Assembly: GCA_934772525.1 (NCBI GenBank) | Contig: CAKVMI010000001.1 | Span: 62,001 to 126,000 of the forward strand | Direction: 5' to 3' | DNA length: 64,000 bases | From: an uncultured Clostridia bacterium | GTDB taxonomy: Bacteria > Bacillota > Clostridia > Christensenellales > UBA1242 | Part shown: in pieces, positions 33,067 to 42,052 of the stretch | How the letters are laid out: every line of letters starts with the position of its first letter | How positions within the stretch are numbered: the first letter of the stretch is position 1 | Notes under the pieces: generated by a model | Seen by the model: only the letters and a program-made list of their open reading frames with translations | What the model was told of the DNA's origin: nothing | Databases searched by the model: none | Translations under genes and position numbers: made by a program

Positions 33067-34690
33067 GTTTTAGATTAATGTAATATTAAATGGTATTAAA
33101 ACAATAAGCAAATGATGTTTAGTAGAACCAGTAGTTTTAGATTAATGTAATATTAAATGGTATTAAAACATCAAAAAATCTCATTATGTTATCTTCTGTG
33201 TTTTAGATTAATGTAATATTAAATGGTATTAAAACTATTCTTTGGAAGATGATACAAGAACTTTCGTTTTAGATTAATGTAATATTAAATGGTATTAAAA
33301 CAAAAACTATCAATGGAGTTGAACGATTGGAAGTTTTAGATTAATGTAATATTAAATGGTATTAAAACAGTGAACTTAAACCAAACGCAAACAACCCGAG
33401 TTTTAGATTAATGTAATATTAAATGGTATTAAAACATTCGATTTTGCTACCGACAATGAAAACATGTTTTAGATTAATGTAATATTAAATGGTATTAAAA
33501 CAACAGAAAACAAAAATAAATGGAGGGAATTAGTTTTAGATTAATGTAATATTAAATGGTATTAAAACGTCAATCATATAAACTATGATTGTATCAAAGT
33601 TTTAGATTAATGTAATATTAAATGGTATTAAAACGTTTGCTTGTTTCTTCAATTCATATAGTTGGTTTTAGATTAATGTAATATTAAATGGTATTAAAAC
33701 AATTTCTTTAAAATTAATTTGATAAGGATAGTTTTAGATTAATGTAATATTAAATGGTATTAAAACCGCGTGGAATTCTTCTGGTTCGCTCTATGTGTTT
33801 TAGATTAATGTAATATTAAATGGTATTAAAACGAAAATAAAGACGGAACTCACGGCGAGCATGTTTTAGATTAATGTAATATTAAATGGTATTAAAACTA
33901 ACTATTTAACAGATAGCATACTAGGTGGGTTTTAGATTAATGTAATATTAAATGGTATTAAAACTCAAATTATTACAATTGATTATATAACAGAGTTTTA
34001 GATTAATGTAATATTAAATGGTATTAAAACAAAATCAAAAAGTGCAGACAATTCAAAACTGTTTTAGATTAATGTAATATTAAATGGTATTAAAACTTTA
34101 TTTTGTACTGCTGGTGTTGCTTTATCGTTTTAGATTAATGTAATATTAAATGGTATTAAAACAGCGTTAGCGAACACGACCCGCCCCTGCGAGTTTTAGA
34201 TTAATGTAATATTAAATGGTATTAAAACAAAAACTAATATTTCTTTTTCGCATAATTAGTTTTAGATTAATGTAATATTAAATGGTATTAAAACAGAAAA
34301 AATGGTATCCACTTAACCAAATGAGTTTTAGATTAATGTAATATTAAATGGTATTAAAACTCTGCTTGTTGATTTTGTGCTATTTATTCCGTTTTAGATT
34401 AATGTAATATTAAATGGTATTAAAACAAAATCAAAAAGTGCAGACAATTCAAAAGTGTTTTAGATTAATGTAATATTAAATGGTATTAAAACTATTAAAC
34501 TCTATAATAAGACTATTGAAAGGTTTTAGATTAATGTAATATTAAATGGTATTAAAACGAACAAAAAGCGGTTAATACATCGCATTATGTTTTAGATTAA
34601 TGTAATATTAAATGGTATTAAAACTCTTTTCCACACATTTACTACCAAGTATGGGTTTTAGATTAGTGTAATAGATATATATTGGTTTGA
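33067..34690 (+). CRISPR. Type II-A CRISPR array, 24 intact repeats and a degenerate terminal repeat
   Basis: 36-bp repeats beginning GTTTTAGATTAATGTAATAT and ending AAATGGTATTAAAAC start at 33067, 33134, 33200, 33266, 33333, 33400, 33466, 33533, 33599, 33665, 33731 and then every 66 bp to 34589; all 24 appear identical. The 25th, from 34655, keeps only GTTTTAGATTAGTGTAATA before decaying. The 24 spacers are 30 nt, with a few of 31 (spacers 1, 4, 5 and 7). The repeat has the GTTTTAG start of S. pyogenes-type repeats. Spacers 15 (34031-34060) and 21 (34427-34456) differ at one base. Confidence 0.99.
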
Positions 34691-34739
34691 TGTGTGAAAT
34701 GAGTAGGTGTGATTTTGATTGTGAGATAGAGTAAAAGTG

Positions 34740-34770
34740 TACCAGTAAATTTATATTTGCTGGTATTTTT
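34740..34770 (+). terminator. Terminator after the CRISPR array
   Basis: TACCAGTAAAT / ATTTGCTGGTA stem (one wobble), short loop, TTTTT. It closes pre-crRNA transcription 50 nt after the decayed repeat. The stretch 34771-35071 that follows is AT-rich and shows no convincing gene. Confidence 0.82.
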
Positions 34771-35071
34771 ATTTCAAAATTAATTTATAATTGTTGGGTA
34801 TTTTGGATAGGATGAGTCGGTGTATATATTTTATCGATATTGGATAATGTGGCTAAAAAATGTGATTTATTGGCTTATTTTAACAAGAAGCTTAGGTTGT
34901 AATTTTAATTTGTTTGATTTTGGTAGGTTTTGTGGTGCAAAAGTTAAGAATATATTTTTTGCAATAATTTTTGTAATTTATGTAAAAATTGCTTTTAAAT
35001 TAATTCATAAAATTAAAAGAAGATTAATAATGTATAATGTAAAATTACATTGTTTTTGGAGAATAAAATTT

Positions 35072-35185
35072 ATGAATAGAAGTGATTTAAAATTTAAGCA
35101 AAAAAAATTAGACCAAGCAAAATTAGAAGAATTAGATGAAAGAATAGAGGAATATATAGAAACAAAAAGATTGATGAAAAAATAA
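35072..35185 (+). CDS. Small charged protein of 37 residues (hypothetical)
   Basis: MNRSDLKFKQKKLDQAKLEE and a further LDERIEEYIETKRLMKK: a single highly charged helix, probably coiled coil. TGGAG lies 9-13 nt before ATG 35072 and a TATAAT at 35033-35038 could serve as -10. The frame is open upstream to 34820, but that part is a Trp/Tyr/Phe-rich read-through of AT-rich DNA and has no ribosome binding site. Function unknown; it may not be real. Confidence 0.4.
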   Translation: MNRSDLKFKQKKLDQAKLEELDERIEEYIETKRLMKK

Positions 35186-35196
35186 TAAAATAGTTG

Positions 35197-35225
35197 TTGA
35201 TATTTAAAATACGATATGATATAAT
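35197..35225 (+). promoter_or_regulatory. Promoter of the 376-residue orphan gene
   Basis: TTGATA (35197-35202), 17 nt, TATAAT (35220-35225). Confidence 0.8.
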
Positions 35226-35257
35226 GCGAATGAAATTAGAGATAGGGGTAAGCGTAT

Positions 35258-36388
35258 ATGCAAAAAAATGTTTTATATATGAATGCAAATATGATTACAG
35301 CACTTTATTGGATAGGTGCAGATGAAGAAAACCGAGCTCCATTTTTAACGATGAAAGATATTAGTTTTCTTGCCTATAAGTTAAGCGTCGCACTTAGTAG
35401 GGTTAATAGTGGAATAGTAGAGATTTATCCAATAATGTTTGATTCTGTTGGTAGGGTATACAATCAGAACGGAATGTATTTTTCTTGGTCAATGGATTCT
35501 AGAATATATCCATATCCAGAGCCATACGATAGGGATAAAGATATGGATGGAAGGTGGGCGTGTAAGCAGGTTTCGGAGTTGTTATTTGCAACCCTTGGCA
35601 TGCATGATGTTTCTTGGTGTAAAAAAGTTGAGGCTATTGATGAGACAAAATACAAAAATGCTTGGATGAGTGAGGAGGGTGAAGAGCTTGAAGCAAGGCT
35701 TGGCGAAAGTGCCGAACTAAGAGAGTATTTGTTTAATAATTCAATAGCGGGTAAAGGTTATAATGAAGCTGAGCTTATTGGAATTAATACTGATTTGCTG
35801 AAACGTGATAGATATGTCAACATACTGGAAGGCGAAAAATTTGATGGCCCATCGCGTGAAACTATTTACTTTTATGGAAGAGATATTGAAAAGGCCAATA
35901 AAATAATTCCTCGAGCAGAGAAGGAAAAAATAGAAGATGGTTTTAAGAAATATTATCGTGGTAGTTTAGTTTATAGCGAAGATTTTAAGATAAAGCAATT
36001 TACTTTAGCTAATATTCCAGCGGGAGATTATAATTTTAACCTTTCGTTAATGGAGAGAGGATGTTCGCCAATTTCGGCGTTAGATTTTATAGATGCTATG
36101 AAATATGCTTGTAAAGATTTTGACCGTAGAGGCTATTCTGGTATAAATAGATCTGTTTGGAGAAATGGATTTAAGGATATGGCGGAGAATAAAAACAATT
36201 TCTTTACTGCATTTGTAAAACTATCTCGTGAACAAAGACGAATAGAAATTGCGTATAAGTTAGGTGAACAAATCTATTATGAAGATGGTTCAAGTATGGA
36301 AGAAAAAATGGATGAACTTACACGCAAACGTCGAAAGTTGCAAGAAGGCTACAAAAATGGCGAAGATGAGGTAGAAAGAATACTTTAA
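35258..36388 (+). CDS. Uncharacterised 376-residue protein downstream of the CRISPR array
   Basis: I do not recognise this protein. It has no signal peptide or membrane segment and is rich in charged residues and Tyr. Segments of note are an N-terminal part with IVEIYPIMFDSVGRVYNQ and a DRDKDMDGRWACKQVSELLF stretch, a middle part rich in Arg/Glu, and a charged C-terminal helix (EEKMDELTRKRRKLQEGYK) that may be coiled coil. AGGGGT precedes ATG 35258. It has its own strong promoter and a terminator shared with typA, so it is a one-gene unit. It lies 0.5 kb beyond the array terminator; a link to CRISPR immunity is possible but nothing in the sequence shows it. Confidence 0.75.
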   Translation: MQKNVLYMNANMITALYWIGADEENRAPFLTMKDISFLAYKLSVALSRVNSGIVEIYPIMFDSVGRVYNQNGMYFSWSMDSRIYPYPEPYDRDKDMDGRWACKQVSELLFATLGMHDVSWCKKVEAIDETKYKNAWMSEEGEELEARLGESAELREYLFNNSIAGKGYNEAELIGINTDLLKRDRYVNILEGEKFDGPSRETIYFYGRDIEKANKIIPRAEKEKIEDGFKKYYRGSLVYSEDFKIKQFTLANIPAGDYNFNLSLMERGCSPISALDFIDAMKYACKDFDRRGYSGINRSVWRNGFKDMAENKNNFFTAFVKLSREQRRIEIAYKLGEQIYYEDGSSMEEKMDELTRKRRKLQEGYKNGEDEVERIL

Positions 36389-36396
36389 AATAATTT

Positions 36397-36428
36397 AAAA
36401 AAGTCTATTGAATTTCAATAGACTTTTT
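36397..36428. terminator. Bidirectional terminator between the orphan gene and typA
   Basis: AAAAAGTCTATTGA / TCAATAGACTTTTT stem with A and T runs on both sides. Confidence 0.9.
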
Positions 36429-36441
36429 AATTTGTTTAAAT

Positions 36442-38274
36442 TTATTGTTCTTGTTGTTTTCTCTTGAAGTCCATTCTTCCACGTTGAGTGTGGTCTAGAA
36501 TAGTTTTTCTCATTCTTAAACTTAATGGAGTAACTTCCAAAAGTTCGTCTTCATCTAGATATTCTAAGAATTCTTCAAGTGTTGGTTTTTTAACTGGTTC
36601 TAGTCTTAGTGCTTCATCACTAGAACTTGAACGTGTGTTTGTTAAATGTTTCTTTTTGCAAACGTTAACAACGATATCATCACCTTTTGGGTTAAATCCA
36701 ACAACCATACCGCCATAAACTTTATCACCTGGAACAACTATAAGTTTACCACGTTCTTGAATATTGTATAGTCCGTATTGTACTGCTTCACCTTCTTCAA
36801 ATGCAACCAACGCACCAACATTTCTACGGGTAATTGTACCTTTGTATGGCTGATATTCTTTGAATGTGCTACTCATAATACCTTCACCACGTGTTTCGGT
36901 CATAAATTGAGATTTGTAACCAAATAGGCCACGTGCTGGCATTATAAATGTAAGTTTTGCTCTACCATTTCTAGTTTTTAAATCTGCAAGTTCACCCTTT
37001 CTAGTTGAAAGCGAATTAATAATTGAACCAGCACAGTCTTCCGGAACGTCTACAACAACTTCTTCAATAGGTTCGCACTTAACGCCATCAATTTCTTTAA
37101 TTAAAACTCTTGGCATACTAACTTGCATTTCGTAACCATCTCTACGCATATTTTCAATTAAAATTGAGATATGCATTTCGCCACGACCTAAAACTCTAAA
37201 GCTATCGGCAGAATCGGTGTCGTAAACTTTTAAACTTAAATCTTTAACGGCTTCTTTGTATAATCTTTCACGTAAGTGACGAGATGTACAGAATTTTCCT
37301 TCTCTTCCAGCAAATGGACTGCTGTTTACAGAAAATACCATTTCTACGCTAGGTTCGCTGATTTTTACAAATGGGATAGTGTTAACACTGCCAATATTTG
37401 AAAGTGAATCACCTATTGTGACACTGTCAGTACCAGCAATACAAACAATTTCACCAGCACTTGCACTTTTTACTGGTATTCTTTTTAGACCGCTGTATAC
37501 AAATAAGTTTTGTACTTTGAATTGTGTGTTTTTGTTTTGGTCGAAGTAGTTTGTTATAACGATGTTGTCGTTTACATTGATTGTACCGTTTTCAATTTTA
37601 CCAACGGCTAGTTTACCTAAAAAGTCATTTTGTTCTACCGAACTTACTAGCATATTAAATTTTGCAGTAGCGTCACCACTAGGAGCTGGGATATGAGAAA
37701 GAATTGTTTCAAATAGTGGGATAAAGTCGGTGCCAGTTACTTCTGGGTCAGTAGAAGATACTCCACTCCTTGCAGAAGCATATACAAATGGGCTGTCTAA
37801 TTGGTCGTCGGTTGCATCTAAATCCATTAATAATTCTAATACTTCGTCTTTAACTTCTAAAATTCTAGCGTCCTTTCTATCAATTTTATTGATAACTACT
37901 ATTACCTTTAAGTTTAGTTCTAGTGCTTTTTGTAATACAAAACGGGTTTGTGGCATTGGACCTTCAAATGCATCAACTACCAAAAGTACGCCATCAACCA
38001 TTTTTAAAACACGTTCAACTTCGCCACCAAAGTCTGCGTGACCTGGGGTATCTACTACATTAATTTTTGTATCTTTATATGTAAAACTTGCATTTTTACT
38101 TAAAATTGTAATACCTCTTTCACGTTCAAGGGCATTACTATCCATAACTCTGTCTTCAACTTCTTGATTTTCTCTAAATGCACCACCTTGTTTTAACATT
38201 TCGTTAACCAAACTGGTTTTACCATGGTCTACATGGGCTATAATTGCTATATTTCTAATTTTAATATCACTCAT
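36442..38274 (-). CDS. typA: Translational GTPase TypA/BipA
   Basis: 610 residues, the usual BipA length. A ribosome-associated GTPase of the EF-G/LepA family involved in 50S assembly and stress or cold adaptation. G1 is [11 protein letters not shown], switch [18 protein letters not shown]4 INKIDR; the C-terminal BipA-specific domain ([20 protein letters not shown]) is present. AAGGAG precedes the ATG at 38274. It is the last gene of the minus-strand dnaD-dnaC-typA group. Confidence 0.97.
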   Translation of the reverse strand: MSDIKIRNIAIIAHVDHGKTSLVNEMLKQGGAFRENQEVEDRVMDSNALERERGITILSKNASFTYKDTKINVVDTPGHADFGGEVERVLKMVDGVLLVVDAFEGPMPQTRFVLQKALELNLKVIVVINKIDRKDARILEVKDEVLELLMDLDATDDQLDSPFVYASARSGVSSTDPEVTGTDFIPLFETILSHIPAPSGDATAKFNMLVSSVEQNDFLGKLAVGKIENGTINVNDNIVITNYFDQNKNTQFKVQNLFVYSGLKRIPVKSASAGEIVCIAGTDSVTIGDSLSNIGSVNTIPFVKISEPSVEMVFSVNSSPFAGREGKFCTSRHLRERLYKEAVKDLSLKVYDTDSADSFRVLGRGEMHISILIENMRRDGYEMQVSMPRVLIKEIDGVKCEPIEEVVVDVPEDCAGSIINSLSTRKGELADLKTRNGRAKLTFIMPARGLFGYKSQFMTETRGEGIMSSTFKEYQPYKGTITRRNVGALVAFEEGEAVQYGLYNIQERGKLIVVPGDKVYGGMVVGFNPKGDDIVVNVCKKKHLTNTRSSSSDEALRLEPVKKPTLEEFLEYLDEDELLEVTPLSLRMRKTILDHTQRGRMDFKRKQQEQ

Positions 38275-38318
38275 ATTTTCTCCTTAAAAAGAACGGGAGT
38301 ATCCCCGCGCTTAAATTG

Positions 38319-39269
38319 TTAATTTGTTTGTAATCGCAAATCGTCACCCGTTAGTGCAATTTGCAAAGAATTAATTTTACTAAAAATTCTACTATATATT
38401 CTTTCCCCGTATCTGTCTAATAAATCATTAGGCGTTAGGTTAGATGTAATTATTGTTCGCTTTTTATGTAGATTGCGTTCGGTGATTACAACTCCTAAAT
38501 ATTCACGAGTTACATTTTTAAATAATGGCTCGGTGCCAAGGTCGTCAATAATTAGCAAGTCGGGGTCTAGTAGGGCAGATAAAATGTTTGATTTATCCTT
38601 ATCAAATGAGCCATGATAATTTAAAAATATGTTGTTCATTTGAAATGCAGACACTATATTTACATAAACATATTTTCTAATAAGTGAACTTGCAATACAT
38701 TGTGTGAAAAATGTTTTACCCGTTCCCGTTTCGCCATATATATAAATATTTTCATATTTAGTATCACGAAATTTGCTCACATATTGTTCGCCAAGTTTCT
38801 TTAACTTTGAGAGCGATTGTTGTTGCTTTTTTGTTGGGGCAACGCTTTCATCAAAATCTTTAAATGTTTTTAATTCTTTATAATTAATTCCGTTTGAACG
38901 CAAGATACGTTTTGTAAGTTCGGTTTTATAACAATTGCATGGATGTCCGTTATAAACGCCAGAATCTTGACAAGTTTTACATAAATAGTTTGGTTCTAAG
39001 TCTTCGGGAGTAAGGTTTAACTTTTTCAATAAAGATATTTGAGTCGTTTTTAGTTTGTTTAATTCTTCTTCATCTTGAAGGGTGTCAATTTTATCACACT
39101 TTTTCTTCGCAATCAAGTAATTTAATTGATTTATCTTTAAATAGTTTGAGTTAAATTTTTTGTCCGTCCTTGCAACTGCCAAATTTCTTTCAGCGGTTTG
39201 CTTGGCTTTTAGTACTCTATTTATATAAAGTGCTTTTAACTCACTTTTAATCTCTTGTAAACTTTGCAT
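38319..39269 (-). CDS. dnaC: DnaC/DnaI-type replicative helicase loader
   Basis: 316 residues. An N-terminal helical part is followed by a zinc-type motif (Cys97, Cys100, Cys111, Cys113 in CKTCQDSGVYNGHPCNC) and an AAA+ domain with Walker A GETGTGKT (179-186) and Walker B LLIIDDLGTEP. An arginine-finger region (RIYSRIF) is near the end. It loads DnaB helicase at origins or during restart, together with the DnaD/DnaB-like product of the gene just upstream (12-nt gap). The zinc motif plus AAA+ layout is as in Bacillus DnaI. Confidence 0.88.
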   Translation of the reverse strand: MQSLQEIKSELKALYINRVLKAKQTAERNLAVARTDKKFNSNYLKINQLNYLIAKKKCDKIDTLQDEEELNKLKTTQISLLKKLNLTPEDLEPNYLCKTCQDSGVYNGHPCNCYKTELTKRILRSNGINYKELKTFKDFDESVAPTKKQQQSLSKLKKLGEQYVSKFRDTKYENIYIYGETGTGKTFFTQCIASSLIRKYVYVNIVSAFQMNNIFLNYHGSFDKDKSNILSALLDPDLLIIDDLGTEPLFKNVTREYLGVVITERNLHKKRTIITSNLTPNDLLDRYGERIYSRIFSKINSLQIALTGDDLRLQTN

Positions 39270-39280
39270 ATTTCACACTC

Positions 39281-40753
39281 CTATATCTCGATATTGTCTA
39301 AGTTGTCAAATAGTGCATTTAAGTCTTTACCTTTATAATCTCTTGTGGTAGAAGGTATGTAACTATCTTTTGACTTGGCTTTTGTAGATTTAGTTTTGGA
39401 AGTGTTATTTGTTATAAAGGTTTCTGCATCTTTTAAGGTTTCAATCTTGTTTTCATGAAGAAGTGATAGTAATTTATTCATCTGTTGCATTGGTTGAATT
39501 TTGTCACTACAATTTTTTGCAACGAGCATAATTATATCGTGAGAAAATCCCCAAACTGAAGTCCAAGTTTTATAACTTTCTCTGTCCCAAGTATTTACTA
39601 ATCGGTCTATATTTAATGCATCCAAAACCTCTTTTATTAAGTTGTCGGTAGAAATTAGTCCATCAATATATTGATTGATTGAAGTAGATGAAATTAAACC
39701 TAACTTATAAAACTTTAAGATAGTTGTATTCATTCCTTCAATTGTTCTAGTAGAAGATTTTAAACAGTACACAGAAATGGTTTTAAGTGTTTCGGGGTCA
39801 AATCCTTTTGCTATCCAGTCTAATATATAGTTTTCAACAATGGTGTCATAATTATCATACCTTAAACCAATAGTGTGGGTTATATCTTTTGCAAGGGTAA
39901 TGTATTTTTCACGATTTTCGTTATATTCGTTAATTTCTTTGGTACTTAGTAATTTATGGTCATAATAATCGGTTAGAATAGTATTAAGTAATGCAATGCT
40001 TGGATTTTTGCCCTTTATAGATTTTGCAACATCTTTGATTGTTCCGTGTGTAAAACCAAATTCTTTTGTCCACTTTATGTAATTATTTCTATCATCAAGT
40101 GTAATAACAGTCTTTTTGCCAAATGCCTTGATAATATCCATAAGTTCGGGTGTGACTTCTTGGTGTTCTTCTAACTTTTGTTTTACTTGTTCTAAAGAAT
40201 ATAAACCTTCGTCCATAAAACTCTTACAGACGGTAATAATATATGGGTAACCAACTTTGCCACCTTTTAGTTTTACGCAGTATGATGCGATTTCAATAAG
40301 TGCATCGGCGTCTAAATGCATACTTTCAATTAAGGTATAGTATTCATTATATTCGGTTGGAGTAATCATTCGTTCGTTTATGACTGCTTGTAACTTACTA
40401 TTAAAATCTGTGTATTTATCTTTTCTGATTTTGCTAGAGCCAACCCGTTTTGCTACTGGAAGGTACTTAATTTCTAGATTGTTACCACTGCCATTTTCTA
40501 AAATTTGAACAAGTCCTTCGCCTTGCCAATATTCAAATAGGTCTTTTAGTTCTTTAACTGAAATATTTAAAACATGACAAATGTTTTCAACCGAATTTTC
40601 GATTGAATTTGGATTGGTACACATACTTAGCCCATATAAATACACCTTTACACACATGTCTGGAGCGTATGGAAGATACTCATTTATAAAGGTATTTTCT
40701 ATAACCAAAAACGAACCAGAGTGTGTAGAAGCAGAGTAAGAACAGAAAGACAT
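39281..40753 (-). CDS. DnaD/DnaB-like replication initiation protein
   Basis: 490 residues from the ATG at 40753, which has GGGGT 8 nt upstream; the frame extends 25 codons further but that part overlaps promoters. The N-terminal region (SFLVIENTFINEYLPYAPDM, then CVKVYLYGL) is the winged-helix DDBH1 domain of Bacillus DnaD/DnaB, and two DDBH2-type helical repeats are seen (around 155-240 and 310-365, with a third related YKTWTSVWGFS segment). These proteins remodel DNA and recruit the helicase loader at oriC and at stalled forks. It is paired with dnaC. Confidence 0.85.
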   Translation of the reverse strand: MSFCSYSASTHSGSFLVIENTFINEYLPYAPDMCVKVYLYGLSMCTNPNSIENSVENICHVLNISVKELKDLFEYWQGEGLVQILENGSGNNLEIKYLPVAKRVGSSKIRKDKYTDFNSKLQAVINERMITPTEYNEYYTLIESMHLDADALIEIASYCVKLKGGKVGYPYIITVCKSFMDEGLYSLEQVKQKLEEHQEVTPELMDIIKAFGKKTVITLDDRNNYIKWTKEFGFTHGTIKDVAKSIKGKNPSIALLNTILTDYYDHKLLSTKEINEYNENREKYITLAKDITHTIGLRYDNYDTIVENYILDWIAKGFDPETLKTISVYCLKSSTRTIEGMNTTILKFYKLGLISSTSINQYIDGLISTDNLIKEVLDALNIDRLVNTWDRESYKTWTSVWGFSHDIIMLVAKNCSDKIQPMQQMNKLLSLLHENKIETLKDAETFITNNTSKTKSTKAKSKDSYIPSTTRDYKGKDLNALFDNLDNIEI

Positions 40754-40772
40754 AATTTTACCCCAAATTTGT

Positions 40773-40801
40773 TTGCAATATTTTTTAAAATTTAATATAA
40801 T
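40773..40801 (+). promoter_or_regulatory. sbcDC promoter
   Basis: TTGCAA (40773-40778), 17 nt, TATAAT (40796-40801). Confidence 0.75.
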
Positions 40802-40828
40802 AATATCATTAATTGGGGGAATATTCAA
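40800..40828 (-). promoter_or_regulatory. dnaD-dnaC-typA promoter
   Basis: On the minus strand TTGAAT (40823-40828), 17 nt, TATTAT (40800-40805) with extended -10 TGA. The -10 abuts that of the divergent sbcDC promoter. Confidence 0.72.
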
Positions 40829-40861
40829 GTTAATTTTAAAATTTTTAGGAGATTTAAGGAA

Positions 40862-42052
40862 TTGAAAATTTTACACACATCTGATTGGCACTTAGGTGCA
40901 AAGACAGACCGACGCAGTAGGCTTGCCGAACAAAGAAAAGTTTTAAACGAAATTATATCTGTTTGCGATAGAGAAGCGGTAGATATTGTTTTAATTGCGG
41001 GAGATATTTACGATCAAGCAGTTCCTACAAGTGAAGCAGAAGATTTATTTTTTGATACGCTAGAAAAATTGACGGATAATGGAGATAGGGTAGTTATAGT
41101 TTCTGCGGGAAATCATGATGACCCAAAGCGTATAATGGCAAATAAGTATTTTGCAAAGAAGCACAATATTGTACTTGCTGGAGATTTGCATCCAGTAACC
41201 GATGTTAAACGCGGTTCTAGAGCAAAAATAACTTGCACCGAACACGGAACTATAAAGGTTGAAATAGAAGGTAGAGAAAAAACCGAAACTGCGTGGTTTG
41301 GTCTTTTACCATACCCTACAGAATATCGAATTGCTGAAAAAAGCAATGCGGATACCTATTCTAAAAAGGTTGGCGAATGGGCAAGTTTAGTTTGTACAGA
41401 TTTTAATAAAAAGGACTTTTGTTGTATTGTATCACACTTTACTGCAGTGGGTGCTGAATACGAAGAAGTTGGCAAGTTTAGAAGAATTTCAATAAATGAA
41501 TCGGGTGTTGTAAATTTATCCGATTTACCAAGGGCGGACTATTATGCTTTGGGTCACTTGCATTCCGAGCAAAGACTTGGCAGTTGTGCGTATTATTCGG
41601 GTGCTCCTTTAAAATTATCTTATATTCAAAAAACTACTAGTGTGAATTTGCTTGATGTAGATAATGGAAAATTGAAAAGTGTAGAACAAATAAACTTAGT
41701 ATCCCCAGTAAAAATGGAAAAAGTTTGTGCGGTGGGTCTTGAAAACGTAGCGGAAGAATTGCAATATTTTTCTACCGAAGATATTGTGGAACTTACTATA
41801 GTTCAAGATAAGCCACTTCTATCTACCGAAATTAAGGGTATTAAAGAGCGCTATCCTTGCGTGCAACAAATTAAGTTGATGCTTACAAATATGGCAAAGG
41901 ATAACGAGATTTATATAAATAATCGTGATAAACTAGAACCTAAGGAATTGTTTGAAAACTTTTATAAACAAGTTAAGGGTGTTGCACCTAGTCAAAAAAT
42001 TGTTAGTTTGTTTGTAGAACTTATGGAGGAAACAGATAGTGAAACCAATTAA
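40862..42052 (+). CDS. sbcD: Exonuclease SbcD (Mre11-type nuclease subunit)
   Basis: 396 residues, starting at TTG 40862 (MKILHTSDWHLGAK) with TAGGAG 10 nt and AAGG 2 nt upstream. Metallophosphoesterase motifs: SDWHLG (Asp8, His10), IAGDIYD, SAGNHD, VSHF and GHLHSEQ. With SbcC it forms the complex that cleaves DNA hairpins and protein-blocked ends. It overlaps sbcC by 14 nt. Confidence 0.95.
   Translation: MKILHTSDWHLGAKTDRRSRLAEQRKVLNEIISVCDREAVDIVLIAGDIYDQAVPTSEAEDLFFDTLEKLTDNGDRVVIVSAGNHDDPKRIMANKYFAKKHNIVLAGDLHPVTDVKRGSRAKITCTEHGTIKVEIEGREKTETAWFGLLPYPTEYRIAEKSNADTYSKKVGEWASLVCTDFNKKDFCCIVSHFTAVGAEYEEVGKFRRISINESGVVNLSDLPRADYYALGHLHSEQRLGSCAYYSGAPLKLSYIQKTTSVNLLDVDNGKLKSVEQINLVSPVKMEKVCAVGLENVAEELQYFSTEDIVELTIVQDKPLLSTEIKGIKERYPCVQQIKLMLTNMAKDNEIYINNRDKLEPKELFENFYKQVKGVAPSQKIVSLFVELMEETDSETN

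Noticed and set aside
33103..34654. Self-targeting spacers within this window
   Set aside because: Reading by eye found no spacer matching the rest of the window outside the array; this is not a full search and a whole-genome alignment would be needed.
34820..35071. Long version (121 residues) of the small gene at 35072
   Set aside because: Trp/Tyr/Phe-rich read-through of AT-rich DNA without a ribosome binding site; only the charged last 37 residues look protein-like.
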